Shown: positions 48,140 to 58,527 of the stretch, piece after piece | Position numbering within the stretch: position 1 is the first letter of the stretch | Layout: each line of letters starts with the position of its first letter | Assembly: GCA_907163345.1 (NCBI GenBank) | Contig: CAJQUN010000007.1 | Location: 2,983,206 to 3,047,205 of the forward strand | Length of the DNA: 64,000 nucleotides | DNA from: Haberlea rhodopensis | Lineage: Eukaryota; Streptophyta; Magnoliopsida; Lamiales; Gesneriaceae | Direction: 5' to 3' | Position numbers and translations under genes: made by a program | Notes under the pieces: generated by a model | Databases searched by the model: none | Seen by the model: the letters and a program-made list of their open reading frames with translations, nothing else | Told to the model about the DNA's origin: nothing

Positions 48140-48890
48140 TTAAGCGATAAGTGCTAGATCATCCAAATCATTTGAGAGACGATCTTCTTCGGTCACATTT
48201 ACTTGAACTATAGCCTTCCCACGATCGTCTTTATATCGACAATCCTTTGCAATGTGATTGGCTTTTCCACATTTGTAGCACTTGCCTTTGAACTTCTTAG
48301 CCTTTCCAGATTTGGAGGTCATGCAGTCAAACTTGTGCTTTGTTCCGGCGGGTTTTTCCATTAAGTTCACTCGTGCTTCATGTTGGTGCCAATTTTCATT
48401 CCTTTCAGAAATTCTGTTGTCTTATTCCATTCTCTAACGAACTACAAGGTCTTCAATATTCATCTTTTCATTTGTGCTTGAGATAATTCTTGAAGTCTTT
48501 CCATGATGGATGCAACTTCTCAATCATTATGGTCACTTGGAATGAATCACTGAGAATCATTCCATCCGGATGAATTTAGTGCATGATTACTTGCAAATCT
48601 TGCACTTGCGCTATCACCGACTTTGTGTCAACCATTTTTAAATCCAGGAATCGCCCAACGATGAATTTTTTCATGTCGGCATCCTCGGATCTATATTTTT
48701 TCTCCAAGGATTGCCACATTCATTGGCCGTCTTCACTAGACAATATACATTGTACAATGTGTTGTCTAGTCCATTGATAATATAATTCTTGCACAGAAAA
48801 TCACTTCGATTCCACACATCTACCGCAACCCTCTTTTGGTTGTGGGTTTCACTCTCCAACGGAAGTCGTTGTTGCACTCGAAGAAGCCAT
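48140..48890 (-). pseudogene. Ty1/copia gag relic
   Basis: It begins MASSSATTTS at 48890. The block WNRSDFLCKNYIINGLDNTLYNVYC..KTANE is the conserved N-terminal part of copia gag with the retrotransposon gag domain. The C-terminal part has a CCHC knuckle (CYKCGKANHIAKDC) and a tail ending at 48140. The middle is shortened and out of frame. The LTR and leader of the same element follow on the right. Confidence 0.8.
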
Positions 48891-49485
48891 TGTTGCTGCT
48901 ATTGTCTTAAGATTGTTGTATAAAATTTACTGGATGTGTATCTTAGGAAGGTAGCAAGCAAAACAACAAATGGCCTTATAATAGGAACGTCGAGGCGAGA
49001 TTTGGAATCTCCGTCCTTAAGACAATATTGTCCCGCTAAGGTGCTAACGGTTCAATTGACAATTTGTCTCCTAAGATATAACGACTATGATTTGTATAAA
49101 AACTATGATTTGTGATATGAGCACTCTAAATCACAAATCCGTTAAACCACAAAGGTTTAAAAGCGTTCAACAAGAGCAATGATGAAAATGCTCTAAATGC
49201 TCAAGTTTTATCAAAAAATCTGATGTTAAACAAGTGAAGGAATGTTATATTTATAGTATACCAAGAGATATGTTAAAAAAAAAAAACACCATTTGGAGGC
49301 ATCCTATCATGAAAAAACACATCCGAACGAGAATGGACACACCATTCTGCCAAAAGGTGCATGGTGCGATCGCGCCCCTCCTCTCTCCAACACATAGAAA
49401 CACACTGCCTCACTCGATCGCTCGCGGCATAAGCCGCGATTTATCGCCGAATTTTTCTCTTTTTTTTAATTCAAATTTCCAACAA
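48891..49485 (-). mobile_element. Copia 5' LTR and leader of the gag relic
   Basis: The right end AAATTTCCAACA gives a minus-strand LTR start TGTTGGAAATTT. A TATA-type box (minus-strand CTATAAATATAAC) lies at 49244-49256. Upstream of it are GCGATCGCGCC (49367) and ACTGCCTCACTCGATCG (49406-49422). The inner LTR end and primer site are not clear, so the left limit is only the gag start. Confidence 0.65.
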
Positions 49486-49630
49486 TAATCCATTATAACT
49501 ACTTGATCATACATGATCATAAACTAAGCAAAATGATTACTTTAAAGATCGTATCCCAGAATATTAAGTTTGCATATATGTATTTGTGATGATGTATCAA
49601 CTTAATTCAAACCATATATTCAGTTACGTG

Positions 49631-50332
49631 TGTTCTACTAGCAGTTAGAAGTCAAATATGGAACGAGTATTGACTGTAAGTGGCTAGTTGCATAAGAATC
49701 TGTTTAATCTGCAGTTGAAGGTGGTTGTTGGCAACCTGATGACTAGCTAGTAAATAGATGGTAACTTGCTGAACCAGTGGACAAAAACACCTCTATATAA
49801 ATACCCAAGCCACGGGCAGCAGGTAAGGGAGAGGCAAGAGGAAAGAAGAGAAGCAAGAAAAGGAAGAAAAAGTGAGGCACAACAGAACTGATCGAGAGGC
49901 AGTATGCATGATAGCTGAGATTTTTTGAGAGGAAAAATTGTATGAGTGAATTCCACAGAGTGAAATCCATTGTAAATCATAGGGGTGGATTGAGTGAGTG
50001 TGAATTTATGTAGAATTATGCTTGTACATTCGAAAGTTATCAATGAAAATTCCTCCCGTGGACGTAGGCCGACGTTGATGTCGAACCACGTAATTCTTTT
50101 GTCGTTTTTTTTGTGTTTTTTCGTTTTTGATTTTATCGATATTTCTTACTGTGATTTTGGTGGTGTGTTGATCATTGAATGCCTTTAATTCTGTTGTTGA
50201 TTCGATGGTTGTACATGGATTATTTGAGTTCATAAGTTTCTGCTTGGTTAAATGCATTCTGTTATGTTGGTGTTCTTATGGCTGCAAGTTGAAGATCTTA
50301 ATCGGGGATCGAAGGTGATTAAATTCATAACA
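49631..50332 (+). mobile_element. Ty1/copia LTR, plus strand
   Basis: It shows the typical layout of a plant copia LTR: a TATA box CTCTATATAAATACC at 49790-49804, and a polyadenylation region with ATCAATGAAAATTCCTCCCG, CCGTGGACGTAGGC and CCACGTAATTCTTT (50040-50100). The limits (TGTTCTACTAG to TTCATAACA) are estimates because no matching target duplication was found. No internal region follows, so it is a solo LTR or fragment. Confidence 0.65.
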
Positions 50333-50735
50333 GTATTATTTAGTGATCAATGAATTTATTCAGTGCGAAACATTTAACTTTTCGATTTATAAATTCTCGT
50401 TTTGAGTCGGCTCACTTGCATATATGAAAAAACATAAGAAATAAGTTGGAAGGGAAAAACTCAAAGTATGGATTACAATGAAAGGCGAGAACGTAGTTTT
50501 GTAATCCTTTATGTGACCTCAGTCGCACCCCTTTTTGCACGAGCATCAGCACACCTTTAACATAAATTATTGAAATGCATATTTTATCTCACCTTTCATT
50601 CTTTTTTAATAGAAAAGAATTACATACATATTTTGTTATCTAAAAAAATAATACATTAAAATGTCCCTATATTAGATCCATTCTCGACTTAGTTTAAAGT
50701 TTTTATTGTCCCATTTTAGTCCCTAAAATTTTAAA
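50333..50735. other. Short AT-rich intergenic stretch
   Basis: No gene or repeat is recognised. Confidence 0.4.
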
Positions 50736-50911
50736 AAAATTCCTGATTCAGTCCTCGATGTTAAGTTGGGCCGTGAGAAGCAAACATAGAGTGACTGAAT
50801 CGGGACAAAATCGAGGCCACTTTAATCCTTAAAGTTTTAAAAATATTTACGATTCAGTCCATGTCTGTTTGCTTCTTACGACCGACTTAACGTCGGAGAC
50901 TGAATTGTGAC
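50736..50911. repeat. Foldback repeat with about 60-bp arms
   Basis: ATTCAGTCCTCGATGTTAAG (from 50736) is matched in reverse at about 50890-50911. Both arms share GAAGCAAACA and GACTGAATCG, so arms of about 60 bp face each other. Outside are TTTTAGTCCCTAAA words. It fits a small inverted-repeat DNA element. Confidence 0.65.
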
Positions 50912-51499
50912 TTTTTTTAAAACTTCACTGGAAATTTTATGAATTGAATCGGGAATAAACCAAACTGTTGATATGGTTCAATATATTTCCCCTCAAAAGT
51001 TTTTTTATTTTTATCTACTCGTGTGGCACCATCCTCCTGGGCAGCGATATATGTTGAACGGCCAAAAGCAATATTGACCTCTTGTTTCGCCTGCATCCAC
51101 TTGCTGTCAATGGGGTTACGGCTGTTTCCTACTTTTTTTAATTGGCTAAACGTATGATTTAGTATCACTCCCACAAACTTAACTCATGCAAAACAAACTA
51201 TCTAAACCATGGTTAACACTTAACATGATGATCTCATGTGTTTGTTTCGGTGACCAGTGGTCACTTTTATCGCGATCGATCTCTAGATTTTACGAAAATA
51301 AACTTAGTATGATATTATAAATGCAATTAAATACATGGAAACATATAGTTTATCGATATATCTAATAATCCAAGTTGTATAAAATATTTTTCATTGGACA
51401 TATTATAGATTTAACCATAAGGATAAAGTTAACCTGACATTAATGTTTGGTATGCGACAACATGGGAACCATGGTAAAAACTTGCATCTATTTCATATG

Positions 51500-51512
51500 C
51501 TCTCCTTTATAA
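51500..51512 (+). promoter_or_regulatory. Possible TATA box of the OVATE-family gene
   Basis: TCCTTTATAAAGC lies about 110 bp before the start codon at 51620, a usual distance for a plant promoter. This is inference from sequence only. Confidence 0.4.
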
Positions 51513-51619
51513 AGCTCTCACTAGTCTCCTCATATTATATTTCCTCCCATCATTTTCATGTTCAATAAGTTTATCAAACCACAAACTCACAGCAAATTAA
51601 AAACTAAGAGTAATTTTCA

Positions 51620-52607
51620 ATGAGAAATCACAAGTTCAGATTGGCAGATATGATGCCAAATGCATGGTTTTACAAGCTGAGAGACATGAACAAAGCCAGA
51701 GAAATCATATCCCTTTTCATACCATCAAGAAAAAGCTTCCTTCCCCAACTCAAATCCCAACAAATCCCTTCAAATACACCGCAGAATCCATCTCACTGGA
51801 CACTCTTTACCATTCAACAAAGATTAATGATTCTCCAACGAAATCATCAAAGAAGAAACCAAAGAGAAAGACCATTTACAGGCCATCTCCTAAGCAAATA
51901 ACCCCTTCTGTTTCATATGATTTCGATTGTATTTTTGATCCTGAAACCTTTCGAGATACTTTTCTTGAATCTCCCTCATCAGAATTCGAGTACGTCGATT
52001 CTTCTGATCAGTACTCCAATGATCAATCATTCAATGACAAGCTCGACTCCTACCATCATCATCAGCAAGGAAGAAACGTCCCGAAAAATCGAAAAGGTGA
52101 CAGAATTCGATATAATATCAGAGCAAAAACTCCCTCGAATCTTGACTAAGCCCACGAGACAGATCACCCGGCAACATCTCCCGACTTCAAGAACAAGATT
52201 AATTCCTCTGTCGAATCCCCAACTGAAAATTTCAGCATCCAACCAAAGAAAGTGACAAAACGGAAACAAATCCCCCGACCCGAAAATCAGATTCGCGATC
52301 CAGGAGAGTGAAGATCAAAAACAGGAAAAGCGAAACCTGTGGGAGGGAGAGTTTGAAAGATGAAAAAAAGGTTTGCAACTGTTTTTATTCTGAGAGCTTT
52401 GCTATGGTTAAGGCATCCTTTGATCCTGAAAAAGATTTCAGGGATTCAATGAAGGAGATGATTGTGGAGAACAATATCAGGGGTTCGAAGGAACTTGAAG
52501 AGCTTCTTGCTTGTTACCTTTCGTTGAATTCGAATCAGTATCATGATCTCATCATCAAGGCGTTCGAGCAAATTTGGTTCACCATGCCCATATCTTGTAA
52601 ACATTAA
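51620..52607 (+). pseudogene. OVATE family protein (OFP), frameshifted
   Basis: It is intronless, as OFP genes usually are. OFPs are plant transcriptional repressors that interact with TALE homeodomain proteins and TRM proteins and affect organ shape. The N-terminal motif KFRLADMMPNAWFYKLRDMN begins at residue 5 and the C-terminal OVATE domain is complete: ESFAMVKASFDPEKDFRDSM, then LEELLACYLSLNSNQYHDLI, ending EQIWFTM at about 52590. The middle changes frame: a two-base change near 51695 (KAR to NHIPFH), near 52080 (into the EFDIISEQKLPRILTKP block) and again between 52250 and 52310. Either the gene is dead or the assembly carries indel errors. Confidence 0.85.
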
Positions 52608-52728
52608 GTATTAATATCTTGAGTGTATTTCGTTTATCAATCTAGTGATACACGTACGTATGCAGCTTAGTGCGTGTATGCTTGAATTAATAGTTTAGAA
52701 CTTTTCTTCAGCAAATAATTTACCTGGG

Positions 52729-52789
52729 AAAAAATACACCTATATAATGTGCCACCCTAAATGGTGATACACTATATAGGTGTATTTTG
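52729..52789. repeat. Short foldback repeat
   Basis: AAAATACACCTATATAATGT faces ACACTATATAGGTGTATTTT across a short loop, giving a stem of about 18-20 bp. It may be a tiny MITE or the terminator-side hairpin of the OFP locus. Confidence 0.6.
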
Positions 52790-52849
52790 GGCTTTTGGCT
52801 GATTCATCTTCCTGTTCTATTGATAAAAAAAGACAGATGATTGCATTCC

Positions 52850-53135
52850 TCCGGCGTAGAATCTCATCTCATTCTAAGCGTGAGGCCCCCGAATAAAGGG
52901 TAACGGTTATAGTAGGCCGTTGCTATCGCTATAAGGGCTGCTCACCTTTATAAGGCTTGGCTTCGCTATCGCTCCTAGTACGGTCGACCTAAAAAGTGTA
53001 TTCCCGCCATACCAGAATGCCTATTACCTAGTGCTACAAGCTTCGCCAGAAGCAAGCAAGATGAGGGTGCTCTGCTTTGTAGACAAGGCTCGTTCCATAC
53101 TTGACTTATGAGCTCGTGTTGTATGGCCGAGTCCT
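52850..53135. other. Possible mitochondrial-DNA insertion (NUMT)
   Basis: This GC-richer block in AT-rich surroundings reads like intergenic DNA of a plant mitochondrion (words such as GCTTCGCTATCGCTCC and GCTTCGCCAGAAGCAAGC). It has no open frame of interest. The call rests on style and memory only. Confidence 0.35.
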
Positions 53136-53253
53136 GTCTTACACCAACACACATACATACATACACATACATATAGATCACACATACAAACATATATACA
53201 CATCAATATATATATTTATGTGTGTTGGTGTATGACAGGACCGGCCCATACAA
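53119..53253. repeat. Inverted repeat with about 38-bp arms
   Basis: TTGTATGGCCGAGTCCTGTC...ACACCAACACACATA (53119-53156) is mirrored at 53216-53253 with few mismatches. The loop is a CATA/TATA-rich run. The left arm overlaps the end of the possible NUMT. Confidence 0.8.
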
Positions 53254-53258
53254 TAATT

Positions 53259-53678
53259 TTCCCTCGAATGTGTGGTGCAAACTTTTCATCTTCTTTATTT
53301 CAATTTCTTTAATGTTCATCACCTTTACTTTTCTTCTTTCCATTATACATTGAATTTAAGCATGCTTTTGGAATCCTATAGTGCACGTAAGGCTTAGAAT
53401 CCCTTTACAACTTGACAATAATGTAAATTTCAAGCATGGGATTTATTTGATGTACAAGTACATCTTTTTTAAGTTTTGCGTAATAAGAATTAGAAATCAT
53501 GAGGTTAGTCCCCCGGCCCTTTACATATTGACATCCTCACATGTAGTTTGATATTTTGCACCAGAATCAAAATGTTATCATTGTTTTGGACAAACCATTC
53601 TTTATGAAAAACTAAAACTAAATCATCCATCATCTTTCTTTAACATATATTTTGAAAAAAAGTACATATATATACTAA
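53259..53678. other. AT-rich intergenic DNA
   Basis: No gene, RNA or repeat is recognised in this stretch. Confidence 0.4.
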
Positions 53679-53947
53679 GAGAGTGTTTTGATTGATTTTG
53701 AAAAATGTTTATCTGCTTTTTAAATAAAAAAACAGATTTGTGTATGATTTCTTTGCTTATCTAAAAAAACATGTAAAAATATAAGCAGAGAAAGAAATAT
53801 TGAGATGCTTCTTGCTGCTTTAAGTTGAGCGGTGATAATTTATAATAAATTAAGTTTATTAAGCTGTTTTTTTTATTTTCAATGTGAATTTTATTCAAAA
53901 ACAACGTAGAAGTACTTTAAATAAACAACACATAAAAAACCACACCT
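53679..53947 (+). mobile_element. Tourist-like MITE, copy 1 (degenerate)
   Basis: It runs from GAGAGTGTTTTGATTG to a CACACCT end, with TAA on both sides. The inner words (CAGATTT, AAGCAGAGAAAG, TTAAGCTGTTTTTTTTATTTT, AAGTACTTTAAATAA) are those of the better copy at 57241-57557. Confidence 0.75.
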
Positions 53948-54297
53948 TAAGAAGCTATCCGTATAGTGATGATAGATAGTCATATTTTTTGAATTTACCA
54001 AGTATTATTTATTTGATAAATTGTACATCTCTCGTGTTAAAACTTAAAAGAGACAAAAGCCAATAAAGAAATCATGATTAACAATTGATACAAAATTAAT
54101 TTGAAACGTAGCGAGGAAAAGTTATCTTTCCCTGACCAATTGGACTCCAATACATAAACATCAAATTTTTCTCTAGATTTTGTTGTCGTTTAATTAATCT
54201 CTAGTATTCTATTGTCCAAAGATTTCATTATTTAGATATCCTAACTATTGAATCAATGTCGGAAAATCAAGCTAATAAACAGAAGAATTTGTTCTCA

Positions 54298-54418
54298 CTT
54301 TTCTTTTTATCAGGGGGTGGAGGGGCAAATATTTTTTCCGCTATATGTAAGACTCGATACAGAATCACTCCCACGGGAAGAGAGCTTATTTACCAACGGG
54401 CTAAGCCCGCAGCTCTAC
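54298..54418 (-). mobile_element. SINE, 121 bp, with 10-bp target duplication
   Basis: TTTGTTCTCA occurs at 54288-54297 and 54419-54428 and fixes the ends. On the minus strand the 5' part has tRNA-like promoter boxes: TAGCCCGTTGG (A-box-like) and TATCGAGTCTT (B-box-like), 33 bp apart. The 3' end is an A-rich tail (GATAAAAAGAAAAG). No coding. It is probably a tRNA-derived SINE moved by a LINE. Confidence 0.85.
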
Positions 54419-54839
54419 TTTGTTCTCATATTTAATGTTTGATTTCTTTGGTTTATTTACATCAATGATGATGATAGCACTATAATAAATAAATAAAAAC
54501 GGATGTCCATAATTTGCTATACATCAAGATTCAAGATAAGGCATGTAGACCAAGTAAGCCCACTTTTGAGTTGGTATCCAAACTAAATCTTAATCATTTT
54601 ATTAGAAGACAACAAAATCAAACCCAGCACAAAACTCATATTTTTTCATTATAGCGGCCCATACAACCATATTAATTGCATGATAACATCATGGCTTACG
54701 AAATTGTATGAGGCGTGCGAAGACTTAATAATTTGAGATAGATGTGAGAAGACATGATCAGAATATGTGAATTATTTTAGAATTATGATGTCATGAAAAT
54801 AGGAAATACCGGAAGATAAGTGATATGCAGAGCAACCTG

Positions 54840-55409
54840 CTACGTGCTTGTGAGCCACATCTTGTATCTGCGGGGCAAAGTGCTACACATACGGGACCAC
54901 CTCTTGAATCCGTAGGAACCACATCTATAATCCTTATATTTTGTGGATCGATCTAATCTGATGAGTATATGATTGTGTTCTGATATGATGTATTCTGTTT
55001 GGCTCAGATGAGCGATTCTATTCATTGTATGTATTTGTTCATATCAGTTTATTTTTCGATGCATGTATGTATTTTTAGCATATTAAATTGGCCCTGATTG
55101 CTGAGTATTTTCTCAAATACTCACCACTTACATCATCTCCTCAGATAAAAACGAAGAAGAAATAGAATAAAACGAGAAACAACATAACTTTTGCGGTCAG
55201 TGATCTACTGCAAAGATTTCAAGATTTTACGTAATTAAGCTTATGCTAAATGCTGTTAAGATTTAAGCTATGATTTGATGTCCATTATAAAGACATTTAT
55301 GTTTATAAAATAAAAGATTGGTTATATTTAATTTCTATACTACGAGGCTTGTTGTCTTCGAGTTTTACACTTGGATTCAATGTCATGTGCTCGGTCTCGG
55401 GGCGTGACA
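54840..55409 (-). mobile_element. Gypsy-type LTR fragment
   Basis: The right end GGTCTCGGGGCGTGACA is the reverse of a gypsy LTR start TGTCACGCCCCGAGACC. GAGTATTTTCTCAAATACTCA at 55103-55123, common in such LTRs, supports it. The left limit is not found, so 54840 is arbitrary. It abuts an EngB exon at 55411, cutting off the upstream part of that gene. Confidence 0.7.
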
Positions 55410-55987
55410 AAAATCATCTTTACTCAATCTACTTACCAGGCAATGGGGTGTCGTACGGACATCAGACAAGCCTGGTTTTACTCAGGTGCTGCATGTGTTG
55501 TACAACTAAATTAGAAGTATCTTGGTTATGCATGTGTTTTAACAACTTCTTACTCGTTTGTAGACTATTAATTTTTTCGAACTTGGACCAAAGCTCTCGC
55601 TAGTGGACTTACCTGGATATGGTTTTGCTTATGCTAAAGATGAAGTGAAGGAATCTTGGAAGGAACTCGTGAGTCTGAAAGTGCGTGTTAAGAGTTTGTT
55701 TATGTCTTTCTCTTCCTCTATTTATGTGATGCTCGATTCTTTTATGATTGTTAATAATCGAATTAACTGTGATATGTGGGATTTGAGACTGGCTTTTTAA
55801 TTTAATGATCGAGTTTGATTTAAGGATGCAAGTGCAAATGTGTGTTTTTGTATTTATTGTGGATTGAGAACCTTGGTACATTGTAGAGGTTTTGGGAGGT
55901 TTTAATTGCAAATGTTTTTTTGGATTGGACTTGGACTTGGCATTTGGTACTCAAACACCACCACACAAAATCGCTTATTGTTTACTC

Positions 55988-56170
55988 TGATTTTGTTTTC
56001 TCCTTTTGTAATTATTCTTGTATTGTGTCTTTTCTGTAACTTTCGGATTTGAACACCACAAGTGCTTCTTTAATGAATTTTTGATTGTGAATTCTTCATT
56101 AGCTGATATTATGCATGTGCATTTGTAATTAGCAATGTGTCATGGAAAATGTAATGTCTTTTCCTTTTGG
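55988..56170 (+). repeat. Duplicated LINE tail plus flank, copy 1
   Basis: This stretch matches 56683-56868. Both include the LINE 3' end and the same downstream flank (GCATTTGTAATTAGCA, TGTCATGGAAAATGTAATG). A segmental duplication therefore explains the pair better than two insertions. Confidence 0.85.
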
Positions 56171-56269
56171 AAAATGTAATGTCTTCTCTTCCTTTGGAAA
56201 CTCATACCAAACATAATATCAACCAAATCAAATTTAGTGAAAAGATGTATCATCTTGGACCAAATTTCA

Positions 56270-56795
56270 TATGATGTGTTTTGTGTGGTGATGTTGAAGA
56301 GGATTTAAAGCACTTATTCTTTTCATGTCCATTTGCACATTGTGTGTGGAAAGATTGCTATAGTTGGTTTAATTTACAAATGGTGTAGCACAAAGACCCC
56401 CAAAAGAACTTTTGGCAACATTTAGGAAGTGATGGGCATAAAGGAAATGGAGGATGGCTTCTTATTTGGGAATGCATTGTTTGGTGCATTTGGGAGGTTC
56501 GCAATAAAAAAATGTTCAGTTATTTGGAACTACCAAAGAAAAAAAAGTGAATTGGTAAAGATTCGTTCATGGCAGTGGATTACGGCTAAAGCGTGGCATA
56601 CTTCCCTACTCGGCTTTAGATGGTTCCGTGAACCGTCCATTTGTTTGAGATTGTAATTGTTTTGTTGTGTTATACTGGATTTTGTTTTCTCTCTTTTAAT
56701 TATTCATGTACTGTGTCTTTTCTGTAACTTTCCGGATTTGAGCACCACTAGTGCTTGTTTAATGAATTTTTGCTTATGAAAAAAAATTCTTCCGT
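56270..56795 (+). mobile_element. LINE ORF2 C-terminal fragment in an EngB intron
   Basis: EDLKHLFFSCPFAHCVWKD matches the zinc-binding region that follows LINE reverse transcriptase. LIWECIVWCIWEVRNKKMF, in another frame, matches the far C-terminus. An A-rich tail lies at 56778-56787. It is a 5'-truncated, frameshifted copy inside the 3.1-kb intron. Confidence 0.82.
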
Positions 56796-56868
56796 ATCTG
56801 ATATTATGTCATGTGCATTTGTAATTAGCATTGTGTCATGGAAAATGTAATGTCTTTTCCTCCTTTTG
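56683..56868 (+). repeat. Duplicated LINE tail plus flank, copy 2
   Basis: Partner of 55988-56170; see that entry. Confidence 0.85.
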
Positions 56869-57240
56869 TTTGCTGGGTAAATAATGTATTTTCTTGCTCT
56901 TAAATAAATTTAAATGAAAGGTTTGCACATTATGCTGCAATGCTTATTCTTACTGGCATATAAGAAAAGGAGAGCTCCCTGTCTCAAGAAAGATTAGCGG
57001 CCAAGTGATCTCAACTTGACATGGCTTGATGTCGATCTGCACTGCTAATTTAGTGGTCTATTCATATTATATTAAATGTTTTACTTGTATTTGATAATGT
57101 TGAATTAACAAATAACTTGTGTCACATCTAATATTTCATGAATTTTCAACTGGAATTCTGAGCCAGATCGAACATGGCAATCTGAAGACTGAGTGGTCTT
57201 TGCTTACATTTCTTTTTTGAGTTTACTCACATGTTATATA

Positions 57241-57557
57241 GGGGGTGTTTGTGATTGTTTTTCAAAATTACTTATCTGTTTTTCAGAACAAAAAACAGAT
57301 TTTTAGTATTTTTTTCATTGCTTCTGCTATTGCTTTTCTAAAAATAAGCATGTAAAAACAGAAGCAGAGAAGCAAGCCATGAGATGTTTTTCACTACTTT
57401 TATTTTGTGTGGTGACAATTTTGTAATAATTTAAATTTATTAAGCTGCTTTTTATTTTAATAGCAAACATTCAATTTTTTTGCTCAAAAATAACTTTTTC
57501 CAACTTTAAGCAAAAGCAGCATAAAAGTACTTTGAATAAGCAATTACAAACACCCCC
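57241..57557 (+). mobile_element. Tourist-like MITE, copy 2 (317 bp)
   Basis: The terminal inverted repeats are GGGGGTGTTTGTGATTG and CAATTACAAACACCCCC, with ATA on both sides. It has no coding. The three-base flank and the repeat type suggest the PIF/Harbinger (Tourist) class. Confidence 0.88.
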
Positions 57558-57635
57558 ATAAACTAGATTAAGAACAACTTCGGGAGTTTACTTGCTGTGT
57601 TTTCCTTAGGAATGTAACTTTTTGTGATTACAAAT

Positions 57636-58527
57636 TGTTGGTTCTTTTTTATTTAACTCGAAAGATTAAATCAGTTTAAACAATTGTAATAAAAAGAGAA
57701 ACTATACTGTGAATAGAAACAATATACTTATAACATCAAACAATCAAACTACAAAAGCATTAGACTTACAGTAGTAGTTATAAACTGAAGACTTAATCAA
57801 CAAGAATTTGGAAACAATTCTGGACGAGGCCACAACAAGCCATGTGCCTGTAAACTCAAATTTGCCCGCATTAGCTTATGGCCTCCTGGACAAGTGAGTT
57901 CCAAGGTACAACGTTCAAAACACTCTGTTCGGATTGAAGTAGAACTCCGAACAGATTACCTCGAACACTAGCAGTGTGCAGTACTCTCAAAACATAATGC
58001 TATATGTATGTATGTAGATTTTCGGAATGATAAAAAATATGGCTGAAGCAGCTTATATAGCTGAGCAGCAGACCACTCCAAAGGTCTCAGAAATTAAGTA
58101 TAAAGTTTAATAGGGTAGATGAAAAGTCTCAACACTTAACATCAGATTAATATAGATTTAAGTCTCACACTTAAATCTGACAATATGAAAAGTCAGGTAG
58201 ATGAAAAATCATTTCAGAAATTCGAGTAGTAGTAAAAGATAGGGCTGCCTTCACGGGCAGCGGCAGCGGCGCGGCGTGGCGAGACGAGCGGAGCGGAGCG
58301 GGCCGTCCGTCCGCGCGAGGGGCACTCATCTTTTCTACTTAAATACACTCAATTTTTTTGTCTCATTATAAACAAACCATATGTGTCTCAATTTCTCAAT
58401 GTGAGATTTCTTTAGCCTAATTGACTATTCATAATTAATTTACCATAATTTTGTTCTCATTAACAAAATAATGATAATTATTGAGCTTTTCTCAATTAAA
58501 CCCAATTTTAAATTATTAATCCCAACA
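57636..58527 (-). mobile_element. Copia-type solo LTR (892 bp), TSD CAAAT
   Basis: It runs from TGTTGG to CCCAACA and is flanked by CAAAT at 57631-57635 and 58528-58532. A short, very GC-rich block (58255-58325) stands out inside. It lies in the EngB intron. Confidence 0.9.

Noticed and set aside
50917..51174. Minus-strand 85-codon open frame upstream of the OVATE-family gene
   Set aside because: No recognisable domain, AT-rich surroundings, no sign of splice or promoter context. It could be an exon remnant but cannot be supported.
55603..55800. Single-exon GTPase-like ORF starting MDLPGYG
   Set aside because: It is part of an EngB exon that begins at 55564 and ends at a splice donor (55668); the remaining codons are intron.
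58255..58325. GC-rich block taken for a CpG island or promoter
   Set aside because: It lies inside a solo copia LTR with clear ends and a target duplication, so it belongs to the element.
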